Assembly: GCA_002427755.1 (NCBI GenBank)
Contig: DIYO01000002.1
Span: forward strand, 1 to 64,000
Source of the DNA: Roseivirga sp. UBA6052
Lineage (GTDB): Bacteria > Bacteroidota > Bacteroidia > Cytophagales > Cyclobacteriaceae
Direction: 5' to 3'
DNA: 64,000 nucleotides
Shown here one piece after another: positions 20,284 through 30,465 of this stretch. How positions within the stretch are numbered: position 1 is the stretch's first letter; every line of letters begins with the position of its first letter. The notes beneath the pieces were generated by a model, which did no database searches, was not told the origin of the DNA, and saw only the letters and a program-made list of their open reading frames with translations. The position numbers were made by a program, and so were the translations under genes.

Positions 20284-22116
20284 ATGAAGTCCTTCCTCAT
20301 CTTATTCCTAATGGTCTCAATCTCGGGATCTAACGAACAAGAGATTCAAAACGGAGAAGATGTTCTCATCCAATTGAGTATAGAACTTCAAAAACTCGAT
20401 AAGAACTCAGAATATACCTTCAGGGCTTACGCCAATGCCGGTAAAGAACTAGCCAACAGAGGAAATTATACGCTTGCTGATAGTCTATTTACATTAGGCG
20501 AACGCTACGAAAAGTATGAGTTAGATTCTAGCCTTATCATGGGTTACAAAAGCTCCAGAGCATTTATGCGTAAAGTTCAGGGCAGGTATAGAGAATCTTT
20601 GGAAGAGTATCTAGAAGTGAGGTCTTATTATATCAATAAGAAGGACGTAAACCAGATTACTTTAATTGACTCCTATTTAGCTGAATTCTATCGCGCCCAA
20701 GGAAATAAAGCGCAAACCGAAAAATACTTGTATGATGCTTTGAACTACACCAAAGTACATGATATAGATTCAAGAAGTAGAGCTTATTTATATTCTAGGT
20801 TAGCGAGTTATCAAAGTGAGTACTTAGCAGATATCGATAGTACCATTTACTACGCAAACTTAGCACTGGACCTGGCAATAGAATCGGGATGGTCTTATGT
20901 GGCAGCATTGAGTCAAAATGAATTAGGGTTTATCTATCTCAACAAAAATGCAAGGGACACTACCACCACCTTTAGATATTATAGAGCTGCGATTGATAAC
21001 TTTCTGAATGAGAATAGAATCCGCGATTACATCTCTGTTTTGGATAACATGGCTCGGAATTATTCTATCTTAAATCAGCCTGCACAAGCGGTCATATTAC
21101 TAGAAGAGGCTATCGGAATTGCTGAAATCAACAATTGGCAAACCTTCCTTGATGACTCCTACCTTTTAATGGCCAGCGTTCAAAGTGCTTTAGGTAATCA
21201 TCAAACCAGTAAAGCATATTACGAAAAGGCATACTATACCATGGCATCCACCATGGATGATCAACATGCAATTGAGGTAAGCGAATTAACTGCTACCTAC
21301 GAAAAGAACATTGCAGAACAAGAATTAATTGAAGCTGAAGTTCGAGCAGAGGAAAATGAAAAGGCCTTGATCATATCGGTTTTAATTACCCTCTTTTCTT
21401 TCCTTATTGCGGGACTAGGCTTGTTCCTATTTCTAAGGTTTAGACTTAAGAATAGAAAGCTGAATGAACAACAACAGATCATTGAAGAAACCAATGTTGA
21501 ACTCAAAACAGCTCTAGACGAAAAAGATGTACTGTTTAAAGAATTAAATCACAGGGTTAAGAACAATTTGACGGTTCTATCAGGCTTAGTTTTTCTACAA
21601 GAAGCCAACGAAACTGAAGATGGACCTAAACAGACTATGGCCACTTTGAGGAATAGAATTCAGGCCATGGCCATGGTGCATGAAAAGCTATACAGTATAA
21701 CCACCGCAAAAGAAATAGCCTTCCAAGACTACCTAGAAGAACTTATTCCAGCATTAATTCAAAGCTTAAGTAAACAAAGCATTGATGTTCAGACAGACAT
21801 TGACTGCCAAGGCCTAACACTCCCTATAGATGAAGCTGTTCCCCTAGCCTTAATCTTTAATGAGTGGATTACGAATTCACTCAAGTATGCCTCACAAGAT
21901 TCAAAGACACTGTCGATCCAAATTACGGGCAATAAAAGAGAATCTGGTTTTTTCGTGATTTACGCTGACAACGGCCCTGGCTTAGATCATAAAAAGCCTA
22001 TTAATCCTCAGTCGATGGGCCTTAAACTAATCGACATGTTGGTGAAACAATTAAATGGAGAAATTGAGCAAAACTCGTCAGATAAGGGCTTAAAATTTGA
22101 AGTAACCGTATCATAA
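20284..22116 (+). CDS. TPR-containing sensor histidine kinase (HisKA_2 type)
   Basis: 610 residues. A short hydrophobic N-terminus (signal peptide or anchor) is followed by about 300 residues of alpha-helical tetratricopeptide-like repeats, predicted periplasmic. A coiled stretch leads to one transmembrane segment at about 361-384. The kinase core follows: H-box ELNHRVKNNL with H423, N-box FNEWITNSLKYA around 525-536, and G-box DNGPGL 562-567. The ELNHRVKNNL box identifies the HisKA_2 subfamily, which commonly pairs with LytTR regulators in Bacteroidota. It is divergent from such a regulator and ends in a bidirectional terminator. Confidence 0.92.
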   Translation: MKSFLILFLMVSISGSNEQEIQNGEDVLIQLSIELQKLDKNSEYTFRAYANAGKELANRGNYTLADSLFTLGERYEKYELDSSLIMGYKSSRAFMRKVQGRYRESLEEYLEVRSYYINKKDVNQITLIDSYLAEFYRAQGNKAQTEKYLYDALNYTKVHDIDSRSRAYLYSRLASYQSEYLADIDSTIYYANLALDLAIESGWSYVAALSQNELGFIYLNKNARDTTTTFRYYRAAIDNFLNENRIRDYISVLDNMARNYSILNQPAQAVILLEEAIGIAEINNWQTFLDDSYLLMASVQSALGNHQTSKAYYEKAYYTMASTMDDQHAIEVSELTATYEKNIAEQELIEAEVRAEENEKALIISVLITLFSFLIAGLGLFLFLRFRLKNRKLNEQQQIIEETNVELKTALDEKDVLFKELNHRVKNNLTVLSGLVFLQEANETEDGPKQTMATLRNRIQAMAMVHEKLYSITTAKEIAFQDYLEELIPALIQSLSKQSIDVQTDIDCQGLTLPIDEAVPLALIFNEWITNSLKYASQDSKTLSIQITGNKRESGFFVIYADNGPGLDHKKPINPQSMGLKLIDMLVKQLNGEIEQNSSDKGLKFEVTVS

Positions 22117-22143
22117 AAAAAGGCACTCTGTTGAGTGCCTTTT
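22117..22143. terminator. Bidirectional Rho-independent terminator
   Basis: Stem AAAAGGCACTC / GAGTGCCTTTT with loop TGTT, flanked by an A-run and a T-run. It sits between the convergent kinase and tricorn-like protease genes and can serve both. Confidence 0.9.
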
Positions 22144-22145
22144 GA

Positions 22146-25100
22146 TTAGTTTTTCTTTGGTCTAAAGTATCTTATAGGTGCTGGTGGTTCCGGTTTAAGG
22201 GTTATACCTTCTGTCGGTAATCTTCTCAAAGCTTCTTTCACCGCTTCGGCCAACTGAGGGTCTTTTCCTTCAATCACCAATTTAGGCAGCTGCTCAACTT
22301 CAATATCAGGAGCAATTCCTAACCCTTCCACGTCCCATTCGCCATCAACGTTAATAAAACCTCCTCTTGGTGCCACCATTCTTCCATTATCAATAAATCT
22401 TGGTGTATCCCATGTACCAACAAGACCACCCCAAGTCTTTGTACCAACAAGAGGACCTATCTCCATTTGCCTAAACATAAATGGTAGTAAGTCTCCACCA
22501 GAACCGGCACGCTCATTAATGATCATGACCTTCGGTCCCCAGATACCTGCACCTGGAGAAGGGAAAGGTTTATTACCCTCTACCCTGCTATTAAAGTAGC
22601 CGTGCAATTTTCTAGACATAATGTCTACCATATAATCAGCAGCAGATCCACCACCATTATTTCTTTCGTCTATTACAGCTCCTTTCTTATGCTGTTGCGC
22701 GAAATAGTATCGGTTAAAGTAGGTATAACCAGGAGTAGAAGTGTTTGGAACATAAACATAGGCCAATTGCCCTCTTGAAAGCTCATCCACTAGTCTTCGG
22801 TTACCCTCTACCCAATCAAAGCTTCTAAGACCACCTTCGTTGGTGATGGTCTGTACGACCACCTCTCTGGCACCATCCGACTTAGCCTTATCATTAACAA
22901 GTAGTGTTACCTGTCTATTGCCAGTTCCTTCAAAGTAACTGTAAAAGTTATTATCAGTAGAAACTTCTTGACCATCAATCGCCAGAATATAGTCGCCTTC
23001 ATTCACACCAATACCCAGAACAGCTAGCGGTGCTCTCAAATTTGGATTCCAACTTTCACCGGTCAAAATTTTAGCTACTCTGAAGCCAGATTTGTCTTTT
23101 TCAATATCTGCTCCTAAGAGACCAATTCTATCATTTGTCAGCCTAGGATAATCACCTCCAGAGACGTAAGAGTGACCTACAGCTATTTCTCCACTCACTA
23201 TATCCACTATGTAGTTTAGATCCGAGCGGTGTCTAACATGTTTTACCCAAGGGCCATACCAAGACCAAACATCATCCCAAGGTGCACCATGCGCATTATC
23301 TACATAAAGGAAGTCACGCATGTATCTCCAACCCTCTTTGAGTATCTGTTTGGCTTCATCTTGCGGATTAACCTTTACTCTAATATCAGAAGTATTCAAT
23401 TTGCCATCTCCTACTTTTTTAGCTCCTCCTTTTGTACTGATAATACCCCATGTAGATCCACTGCGGTACAAAAGGTTGTTCCTGTCTGCAGAAACCACCC
23501 CATAAGAAATTCTTGGCAAGTAGGTTACAGATTTTCTATCCTTAAGACTGTAGCGATTTAGCGTTGTAGGACCACTTGGTGTAGCCTCGGTGTAGAAGAA
23601 ATGCCCTTTAGGTCCAGGTATTATTTGCGTGTAATTTCTAGCAGGAACATTGATTGACAAGATTCGATTTTGAATGCCTTCTAAATCAATGGTAACAGAG
23701 ACCTCTTTCTTCTCTGTCTTTTCATTCGCTTCTGTAGACTCCTCATCGCTTAATGGCAAGAATGGAGACTTACCCTCCTTAGAAAGCACAATTAAATAAG
23801 GACTATAACTCAATGGATGATTGTAAGAACTCATGTCTAACCAACCACTATTTAAACCGTAGTTCGTACTGGCTAAAAAGTAAAGGTATTCACCGCTCTC
23901 ATCCCATACTGGTGAAATAGCATCGGCCATTGCATCAGTTAATCTGTGTGTCTCACCAGTCTCGATATTATGCACTTTTACGGCCTTGAACTGATTTTCT
24001 TGCAGTTGTACATATGCTATCCATTTACTATCTGGCGACCATTCAGGATTTAAGGATCTATTCGGGTGGGCATATCTTTCAGTATCTACTTTTTTAGCCT
24101 CACCGTTCTCAACATCTACATACCATAGATTATAATCAGTGTCTGTATATGCAATGAATTTACCATTAGGAGACCACTGAGGTCTAAAGTAGAAAGTTTG
24201 GTTAGGCAAGGTGATCACCTTTGTCTCTCCAAGACCCTTCTGGTCAGAAATCATAAGCTCATATTCACCTGATTGATCAGCAAACCAAGCCACCTTATCA
24301 CCCTTTGGGCTCCATACCGGAGACCGATCGGCTACTGCACTAGAATTCGTCAAGTTTCTCCAGTTTCCTTCTTTTTTAGGAATAGTGATAACGTCTCCTC
24401 TATATTCAAAAATCGCCCTTTTCCCAGAAGGAGAAATTTGAGCATTAAGCATTTGTGTGGCTGAAGCATTTACCCAACGTTCTCTTCCCCAACTCATATC
24501 ACCAGCTACAGTAATGTTCAATTGAGAAGTTGAATTGTCACTTGGATTTAATACATGAAGGTGACCACCTTGCTCATAGACAATTGAGCCACCATGTGCA
24601 TCAAGATTCTTAACATCGAAATCGGCATGGAAAGTATGTTGTTTCTCTTCTTTAGTTTTCGGATTAAAACTCCATATGTTATTGGCATAATCTCTTTCAC
24701 TGAGATAGTAAACGACACCATCCATAAACACGGGACTTGTATGTCTCTCATTATCTGTACGAGGGGTTTCAAGCAAATCGTAATTCTTTAAATCGACTAT
24801 CCAGATAGGTTTGGCTTGGCCTCCTCGATAATTCCTCCATTCAGGATCCCAAAATGAAATCTGTTGGTAAGCAATCAACTTGCCATCAGCTGAAATCTGG
24901 CCATCAACCGCTCGAGGAATTACCATCTCTTCCGGATGACCACAGTTCGGTGAAACTGTAAAGAACTTCGATTCCTTTGTTGGAACGCTTTTTCTCGTAG
25001 AAGCAAAAAGAACATTTCCATCCGGTGTCCATCCTGTTACATTATCTCCTGAAGGATGCCAAGTCAATCGCTTGGGCTCACCACCTTGAGCAGGAATTAC

Positions 25101-25382
25101 ATACACATCGGCATTACCGTCATATTGCCCTGTAAAAGCAATCATGGAACCATCGGGCGAGAAATGAGGAGAGGTTTCTCCTCCAATATTGGAAGTTAAT
25201 CTTTTGGCGCTCCCTCCCGTCTTATCTACAATCCACAAATCATTTGCATAAACAAATACGATTTGATCATTTGATATAGAAGGTTGCCTTAACAGCATGG
25301 TCCCTTGTGCATAACTCAAAGTGCTAAAGAGTAATAGGACCAACGTGATTATTGTAAGTCTTTTAATCATTCTATTATACAT
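22146..25382 (-). CDS. Tricorn-like S41 family peptidase, exported
   Basis: 1,078 residues; the second Met (25370) gives a more typical signal peptide ending ...STLSYAQ. Residues about 30-540 form WD40/TolB-like beta-propellers (repeated FSPDG, WSPNG and WSPDSKW motifs). After a linker comes a tricorn core: IAVGHSYVSGGD with the probable catalytic His737, a PDZ domain (about 755-850), and the S41 protease domain with DERNNGGGSA, the nucleophile Ser961 in GSGGDLLPF and Glu1019 in VEGLGIAPD. In archaeal tricorn the equivalent Ser, His and Glu residues are catalytic. Expected to degrade peptides in the periplasm or at the outer surface. It is convergent with the kinase gene. Confidence 0.93.
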   Translation of the reverse strand: MYNRMIKRLTIITLVLLLFSTLSYAQGTMLLRQPSISNDQIVFVYANDLWIVDKTGGSAKRLTSNIGGETSPHFSPDGSMIAFTGQYDGNADVYVIPAQGGEPKRLTWHPSGDNVTGWTPDGNVLFASTRKSVPTKESKFFTVSPNCGHPEEMVIPRAVDGQISADGKLIAYQQISFWDPEWRNYRGGQAKPIWIVDLKNYDLLETPRTDNERHTSPVFMDGVVYYLSERDYANNIWSFNPKTKEEKQHTFHADFDVKNLDAHGGSIVYEQGGHLHVLNPSDNSTSQLNITVAGDMSWGRERWVNASATQMLNAQISPSGKRAIFEYRGDVITIPKKEGNWRNLTNSSAVADRSPVWSPKGDKVAWFADQSGEYELMISDQKGLGETKVITLPNQTFYFRPQWSPNGKFIAYTDTDYNLWYVDVENGEAKKVDTERYAHPNRSLNPEWSPDSKWIAYVQLQENQFKAVKVHNIETGETHRLTDAMADAISPVWDESGEYLYFLASTNYGLNSGWLDMSSYNHPLSYSPYLIVLSKEGKSPFLPLSDEESTEANEKTEKKEVSVTIDLEGIQNRILSINVPARNYTQIIPGPKGHFFYTEATPSGPTTLNRYSLKDRKSVTYLPRISYGVVSADRNNLLYRSGSTWGIISTKGGAKKVGDGKLNTSDIRVKVNPQDEAKQILKEGWRYMRDFLYVDNAHGAPWDDVWSWYGPWVKHVRHRSDLNYIVDIVSGEIAVGHSYVSGGDYPRLTNDRIGLLGADIEKDKSGFRVAKILTGESWNPNLRAPLAVLGIGVNEGDYILAIDGQEVSTDNNFYSYFEGTGNRQVTLLVNDKAKSDGAREVVVQTITNEGGLRSFDWVEGNRRLVDELSRGQLAYVYVPNTSTPGYTYFNRYYFAQQHKKGAVIDERNNGGGSAADYMVDIMSRKLHGYFNSRVEGNKPFPSPGAGIWGPKVMIINERAGSGGDLLPFMFRQMEIGPLVGTKTWGGLVGTWDTPRFIDNGRMVAPRGGFINVDGEWDVEGLGIAPDIEVEQLPKLVIEGKDPQLAEAVKEALRRLPTEGITLKPEPPAPIRYFRPKKN

Positions 25383-25503
25383 TGGATAAGACCTTCAATG
25401 TAGTTAAAATGATAAGTTCTGAATGGAATTTTATATCAATGGCGCGCTGCGCTTACCTGAGAATTTGGTATCTTGATCTAATCTTCTTCATCATTTTTTT
25501 AGT

Positions 25504-26091
25504 ATGCAGAAAATCAAAAAAGTATGTGTTTACTGTGGATCAAGCGATAAAGTAGATCCCAAATATTTCGAAGCAACCAAAACACTTGCCAAATCCTTAG
25601 TTAAAAACAACATAACGGTAGTCTATGGTGGAGGTGCCCGCGGTTTAATGGGTCAACTTGCCGATACGGTTATTGAAGAGAAGGGTAGAATCATTGGTAT
25701 TATGCCTCATTTCATGAAGGAAGTTGAGTTTCACCATAAAGACGTAAATGAGTTCATTTTCACAGCTGATATGCATGAAAGAAAGAAGCAATTTATGGTT
25801 GGTGTAGATGCGTTAATTACCCTCCCTGGTGGATGTGGCACTTTTGAGGAGCTTATGGAGGCCATAACACTAAAACGTCTCGGTATATTTACAAAACCGA
25901 TAGTAATTCTCAATCTAGATGGCTATTACGACAAGTTATTCGATATGCTTGATCTGACAGTTGAGGAAGGTTTTATGGGCGAAAAGCACAAAGACATTTG
26001 GACACCTTTCGAAAATCCGGCAAAAGTGATTGAAGCTATCAATACAAGTGTGCCGTGGTCACATGATGCCATTAAATTCGCACAAGTCTAG
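25504..26091 (+). CDS. LOG family protein (TIGR00730-type nucleoside-5'-monophosphate phosphoribohydrolase)
   Basis: 195 residues with a Rossmann-like fold. The two signature motifs are present: GGGARGLMG (about 41-49) and PGGCGTFEEL (about 107-116), which bind the phosphoribosyl group and hold the catalytic Glu. Relatives hydrolyse N6-modified AMP (the cytokinin-activating LOG reaction) or other nucleotides. The bacterial substrate is usually unknown. The length is normal for the family. It is monocistronic between a divergent peptidase and a kinase. Confidence 0.92.
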   Translation: MQKIKKVCVYCGSSDKVDPKYFEATKTLAKSLVKNNITVVYGGGARGLMGQLADTVIEEKGRIIGIMPHFMKEVEFHHKDVNEFIFTADMHERKKQFMVGVDALITLPGGCGTFEELMEAITLKRLGIFTKPIVILNLDGYYDKLFDMLDLTVEEGFMGEKHKDIWTPFENPAKVIEAINTSVPWSHDAIKFAQV

Positions 26092-26172
26092 TATAGGAGT
26101 ATGATGCTAGCGTAGTTTAATCTTTGGATTAGCCACAAAAAACTTCAATCTTACCTTCAAAATGCATCAAAA

Positions 26173-28650
26173 ATGCAATTAAAACGCATTGTCTATGTAT
26201 TGGTTTTTCTCCTAATCACCCTAAAAGGCTTCTCCTTCCAAGGCTTTTATCAGAATCTTCATGCTATTTATTCCACTGAGCAGTTATATCTAGAAGACTC
26301 TAAAATTTACACAATAACATCTGCTGACACGCTCGACTTAAATAGAGTCATGGCGTCTTCGCCATCGGCATTTACAAGACTAGACAGGAAAGGTGAGTTT
26401 CTAAACTCAGAAAACACGTGGGCCTATTTTCAATTGGTAAACAAGTCGAATAAAGAACTTGAATTCATTCTGGAAGGTGGTAGAAATGCCCAAGAAACCT
26501 ATTATGTAGTTAAAGACAGCGCAATTCAAATTAAGAAAGCCGGTTATTATTTCTCCAGTCAAGAAAGAGATGTAGCTAGAGGTTATACAACCAAGATTAG
26601 CTTAACATTAGAACCTGAGCAGATAACAAGAATCTATGTAGAATACAACAATCCTGATGGCCTCCCCATTAATGTAAAGTTTAGGTTAAAGGGTCTAGAT
26701 TCTTGGCTTCAAAACCAAAGAAGCTTGAGTCTATTCGAGGGAATATTTATGGGCGTTATTGTACTGATTATAGCGCTTAATTTCTTCATTTACGGATTCA
26801 CCAAGCTAAAGGTCTTTTTCCTTTTCGCAGCCTATGCCAGTTCAAACCTCTTATACTTCTTTCATATTCATGGCAATCTTGAATTATTGTTATACCCTAG
26901 TACGGGCAACGGCATACCATGGCTTTGGTTATTACCCTTCATTACTGCAGGTACATACTTCCTTTTCACAAAGGAATTCTTAGAGCTCAAACAAGAGAAT
27001 AAACTGTTTCATAAAACTACCTCATTTTTGTCTTATGGGGGATTTGTACTATTCCTATTGACCACGGTCTATCTCTATGTTTCAGGTAACGTCTATGTTT
27101 CAACAAACATTATGTATGCCTTTGTTTTGGCAAGTGCTGCCTTGGCCATTTCACTTGTTATCTATGCGTTCTCCATGAAATCGGTGATCTCAAACTACTT
27201 TGCGGTTGGTACTCTCCTTTTTATGATTACCGTAATAGTCGCGGTGGTTAATCAACTGATGAATGTATCGAATGCCGTTCCTGTATTTGTTCAAATAGGT
27301 ATAATAATAGAGGTTATAGTCTTTAGTATTGGCATAAGCCATAAACTCAAAAAAGACTTCGACAACCATCTCATTACACAGCAATCATTGATTCTTCAAT
27401 TAACCAAAGCTGATAAGATTCAGAAGAGTAAAACTCAAGAACTTGAAGAGCAAGTCGCTGATAGAACTCAGCAGATCAAAGAACAGAACACGCAATTAGA
27501 AGAAGCTAGAAGCCTCGCTGAAACGGCTACCAAGGCCAAATCTGACTTTCTTTCGGTGATGAGTCACGAGATTAGAACTCCCTTGAATGCCATCATCAGT
27601 CTATCTCATATTATGGACTTAGACAATAAGGACGAAGAGATGTCTGAATACATAGATGCTCTAAAGTTTTCTGCGGAAGGACTTCATTCCTTAATTAACG
27701 ATATACTTGATTACAATAAAATTGAAGCAGGAAAATTAAAACTAGAATCAATTGAGTTCTCTCTAATCGATTTAATGCGGAATGTGAGGGATAGTTTTAA
27801 GTACAAGGCCAATAGTAAAGGTGTTGAACTTCAAATTGAAGTTGGGGAGCATCTACCCGATCAATACCTAGGTGACCCTACCAGATTAACTCAAATCTTT
27901 AATAATCTGATTAGCAATGGTATCAAATTTACGGAAGAAGGTCATGTACGATTAAAAGCAGAGCTTCTAGGAATCAAGGACAACATCGCCTCACTTAGAT
28001 TTGACGTAACAGATACAGGTATCGGCATTCCTCAAGATCGTTTAGAAAGTATTTTTGAAGAGTTTGAGCAGGCAAGCACAGCGACATCACGAAATTATGG
28101 TGGCACTGGCTTAGGACTATCTATTACTCAAAAATTACTCGATATGATGGAGTCTAAAATCATCATCAAAAGTAAAGAAGGGCAAGGGAGTTCATTCTCA
28201 TTTGATATCGACTTCGAAATTTGTCAAGAATTCGATCTTGTAAATCTGCAACTAGAAGATCGAGATAAAGACTTAGCTAAAAGCAAAATCATGGTTGTTG
28301 ATGACAATGACATGAATCGCTTAGTACTCAAGCGCCTATTAGATATTTGGAATGCCGAAATGGTAGACATCAGTAATGGTACAGATGCCATATCATATCT
28401 TGAAAATCGAGCTGTGGACTTGGTACTCATGGATCTACAAATGCAACCATTGGATGGTTTTGAGACAACAGCAGCTATAAACAAAAGCAAGCCGGATCTT
28501 CCCATCATAGCCATGAGTGCAAATCAACCTCACGACTTTGAAGAGGAGTATTTCAACACCGGTTTTTCTGGCTTTGTGAACAAGCCATTTGATCCTGAAG
28601 ATCTCTACACGAGAATTAGTAACCTGATAACAAAAGCTGATCAAACATGA
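26173..28650 (+). CDS. 7TMR-DISM hybrid sensor histidine kinase/response regulator
   Basis: 825 residues. Signal peptide (LVFLLITLKGFSFQG), then an extracytoplasmic 7TMR-DISMED2-like beta domain (about 30-175), then seven hydrophobic segments (about 185-395) and a coiled coil. HisKA carries H465 in VMSHEIRTPLNA. HATPase_c has DTGIGIP (about 612-618) and GGTGLGLSI. The C-terminal receiver has VVDDND, phospho-acceptor D754 in LVLMDLQM and NKPF. An ATG 11 bp upstream is followed by an early stop, so 26173 is the start. The stop overlaps the Rid gene start by 4 bp (ATGA), so the two are probably co-translated. Confidence 0.93.
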   Translation: MQLKRIVYVLVFLLITLKGFSFQGFYQNLHAIYSTEQLYLEDSKIYTITSADTLDLNRVMASSPSAFTRLDRKGEFLNSENTWAYFQLVNKSNKELEFILEGGRNAQETYYVVKDSAIQIKKAGYYFSSQERDVARGYTTKISLTLEPEQITRIYVEYNNPDGLPINVKFRLKGLDSWLQNQRSLSLFEGIFMGVIVLIIALNFFIYGFTKLKVFFLFAAYASSNLLYFFHIHGNLELLLYPSTGNGIPWLWLLPFITAGTYFLFTKEFLELKQENKLFHKTTSFLSYGGFVLFLLTTVYLYVSGNVYVSTNIMYAFVLASAALAISLVIYAFSMKSVISNYFAVGTLLFMITVIVAVVNQLMNVSNAVPVFVQIGIIIEVIVFSIGISHKLKKDFDNHLITQQSLILQLTKADKIQKSKTQELEEQVADRTQQIKEQNTQLEEARSLAETATKAKSDFLSVMSHEIRTPLNAIISLSHIMDLDNKDEEMSEYIDALKFSAEGLHSLINDILDYNKIEAGKLKLESIEFSLIDLMRNVRDSFKYKANSKGVELQIEVGEHLPDQYLGDPTRLTQIFNNLISNGIKFTEEGHVRLKAELLGIKDNIASLRFDVTDTGIGIPQDRLESIFEEFEQASTATSRNYGGTGLGLSITQKLLDMMESKIIIKSKEGQGSSFSFDIDFEICQEFDLVNLQLEDRDKDLAKSKIMVVDDNDMNRLVLKRLLDIWNAEMVDISNGTDAISYLENRAVDLVLMDLQMQPLDGFETTAAINKSKPDLPIIAMSANQPHDFEEEYFNTGFSGFVNKPFDPEDLYTRISNLITKADQT

Positions 28651-29027
28651 GAAAAAACATCTCCAGCGGTAGCCCTTGGGAAGACAAGGTAGGCTACAGT
28701 CGTGCTGTTAGAATAGGCAATGTAATTGAAGTAACAGGTACGGTTGCGGATAACGAAGGCCAGCTGATTGGTGGAAGTGACCCTTACCTACAAACTAAGT
28801 ATGCCCTAGAAAAAATAGAACACACATTGATCAAAGCTGGAGCTACTCTAAAAGATGTGATTAGAACCCGGATTTATGTGGTGAATATAGATGATTGGGA
28901 AGTAATAGGAAACGCTCATGCCGAAGTCTTTGGTGAAATCAAACCTTGTACCACTATGGTAGAAGTATCTCGCTTAATTGATTCTAAATACTTAGTAGAA
29001 ATAGAAGCCTCGGCAATTTTAACGTAA
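28647..29027 (+). CDS. Rid family protein lacking the RidA catalytic arginine
   Basis: 126 residues across the whole YjgF/YER057c/UK114 fold. Recognisable motifs are the N-terminal YSRAVRIGNVIEVTG, the central AGATLKDVIRTRIYV and the C-terminal VEVSRL...VEIEASA. In E. coli RidA an Arg just before the CVEVARL-like strand (Arg105) is needed for imine deamination. Here the aligned position in KPCTTMVEVSRL is Thr, so the protein probably belongs to a Rid subgroup without that activity. It overlaps the preceding kinase gene by 4 bp. Confidence 0.88.
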   Translation: MRKNISSGSPWEDKVGYSRAVRIGNVIEVTGTVADNEGQLIGGSDPYLQTKYALEKIEHTLIKAGATLKDVIRTRIYVVNIDDWEVIGNAHAEVFGEIKPCTTMVEVSRLIDSKYLVEIEASAILT

Positions 29028-29062
29028 TCATCAAATAGGCAAGGCTAGCAATTAAAAAGTTG

Positions 29063-29710
29063 CTACAGTCGCCTCAGTACCTCCATTAACTCTCCCAAAA
29101 TCATAGCAGTCGCACCCCATACTACCTCTCCTTCAACTTCGTAATAAGGTGAATGAATAGTATATGGCGGAAAGTGCATCGTTTTTACCTTAGGTCTATC
29201 TACCGACAATAACTCTTGAATAGAAGGTGTATAAATTGAAACTACTTCCTTAGTATCTGGAATAAAGGAAGGCTTTTTTCTAACGACTCCTACAGTAGGC
29301 AGCACCTTAAAATTAGATGCGACAATAAACATCTCAGAAAGTGTCCCTAAAACTTCAATGCTGTCTTTTGAAACCCCAATCTCTTCCTCCGTTTCTCTTA
29401 GTGCGGTAATAACTAAATCACTATCTATGTCTTCAAACTTTCCTCCAGGCAAACTCACCTGACCACTATGAGCACCATTGTAAGTTGGGCGTTTCATCAG
29501 AGGAACTCGTATAACATCTTCTTCTGGGAATAAAAGCACCATAACTCCTCCTAATTTCGCTGGCTTACCCGGGTCTTCACTAAATCGCCTTTCATCAATC
29601 GGCTTAGGCGCCATTTTTATTTGGGCAGATTTTCCTGGAAGAGGTTTTTGCAATTGTTCGCTCAAGCGTGTAGAAAATTCATCAAAGTCAGAATAATGAA
29701 GCAATGCCAA
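29063..29710 (-). CDS. Nudix hydrolase, CoA-pyrophosphatase (NudL) type
   Basis: 215 residues. SGQVSLPGGKFEDID followed by ALRETEEEIGV is a Nudix box, and the SLPGG context is the one seen in CoA diphosphatases, which split CoA into phosphopantetheine and 3',5'-ADP. The REtEEE acidic cluster that binds Mg2+ is intact. Convergent with the Rid gene and divergent from the DUF4159 gene. Substrate assignment is by motif only. Confidence 0.88.
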   Translation of the reverse strand: MALLHYSDFDEFSTRLSEQLQKPLPGKSAQIKMAPKPIDERRFSEDPGKPAKLGGVMVLLFPEEDVIRVPLMKRPTYNGAHSGQVSLPGGKFEDIDSDLVITALRETEEEIGVSKDSIEVLGTLSEMFIVASNFKVLPTVGVVRKKPSFIPDTKEVVSIYTPSIQELLSVDRPKVKTMHFPPYTIHSPYYEVEGEVVWGATAMILGELMEVLRRL

Positions 29711-29786
29711 TTAGGTTTTGAAATGATTTATCAAAATATAAACTTAGGAGCGATGGAATCGTTCCATAGCTAAATAAATTTCTTCA

Positions 29787-30449
29787 ATGCACAGATACTT
29801 TCTCTTATCATTCATCAGTTTCTTTCTCATATGCTCGGCAGAAGCACAAGAGGAAAGACTTATGATGGCCAAACTCAAGTACAATGGTGGAGGTGATTGG
29901 TATGCCAACAAAACTGCGCTACCCAATCTGGCTGAATTTTGTAACGAATATCTATCTACCAATTTCGACCTTAATGATGAAACAGTTGAAGTAGGCAGCC
30001 CAGATTTGTATCAATACGCCTATTTATACATGACAGGACATGGAAATGTCGTTTTCAACCCATCGGAAGCTGAAAATTTAAGAAACTACTTACTAGCTGG
30101 AGGGTTCTTGCACATTGATGACAACTATGGGCTTGATTCATACATTAGACTCGAAATGAAAAAAGTATTTCCAGAATTAGAGTTTATTGAATTACCATTT
30201 AACCACACGATCTACAATCAAAAATTCGAGTTCAAAAATGGCCTACCTAAAATTCATGAACACGATAATAAACCGCCACAGGGTTTTGGCCTGATTTATG
30301 AAGGTAACCTTGTATGCTTTTATTCTTACGAATCAGACTTAGGAAATGGTTGGGAAGACCAGCGAATTCATAACGATCCGGAAGAAAAGCGCCAAGAAGC
30401 ACTTATGATGGGAGCTAATATTATCTCCTATGCCCTAACGCAATTTTGA
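29787..30449 (+). CDS. DUF4159 domain-containing exported protein
   Basis: 220 residues. The N-terminus MHRYFLLSFISFFLICSAEA is a signal peptide. The mature part starts with AKLKYNGGGDWYA and contains YMTGHGNV and LAGGFLHIDDNYG, the signature of DUF4159, a glutamine-amidotransferase-like fold common in Bacteroidota next to methanol-dehydrogenase-regulator/MoxR loci. No MoxR gene is present here. Function unknown. Confidence 0.87.
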   Translation: MHRYFLLSFISFFLICSAEAQEERLMMAKLKYNGGGDWYANKTALPNLAEFCNEYLSTNFDLNDETVEVGSPDLYQYAYLYMTGHGNVVFNPSEAENLRNYLLAGGFLHIDDNYGLDSYIRLEMKKVFPELEFIELPFNHTIYNQKFEFKNGLPKIHEHDNKPPQGFGLIYEGNLVCFYSYESDLGNGWEDQRIHNDPEEKRQEALMMGANIISYALTQF

Positions 30450-30465
30450 GACTAAATCCAAAATT

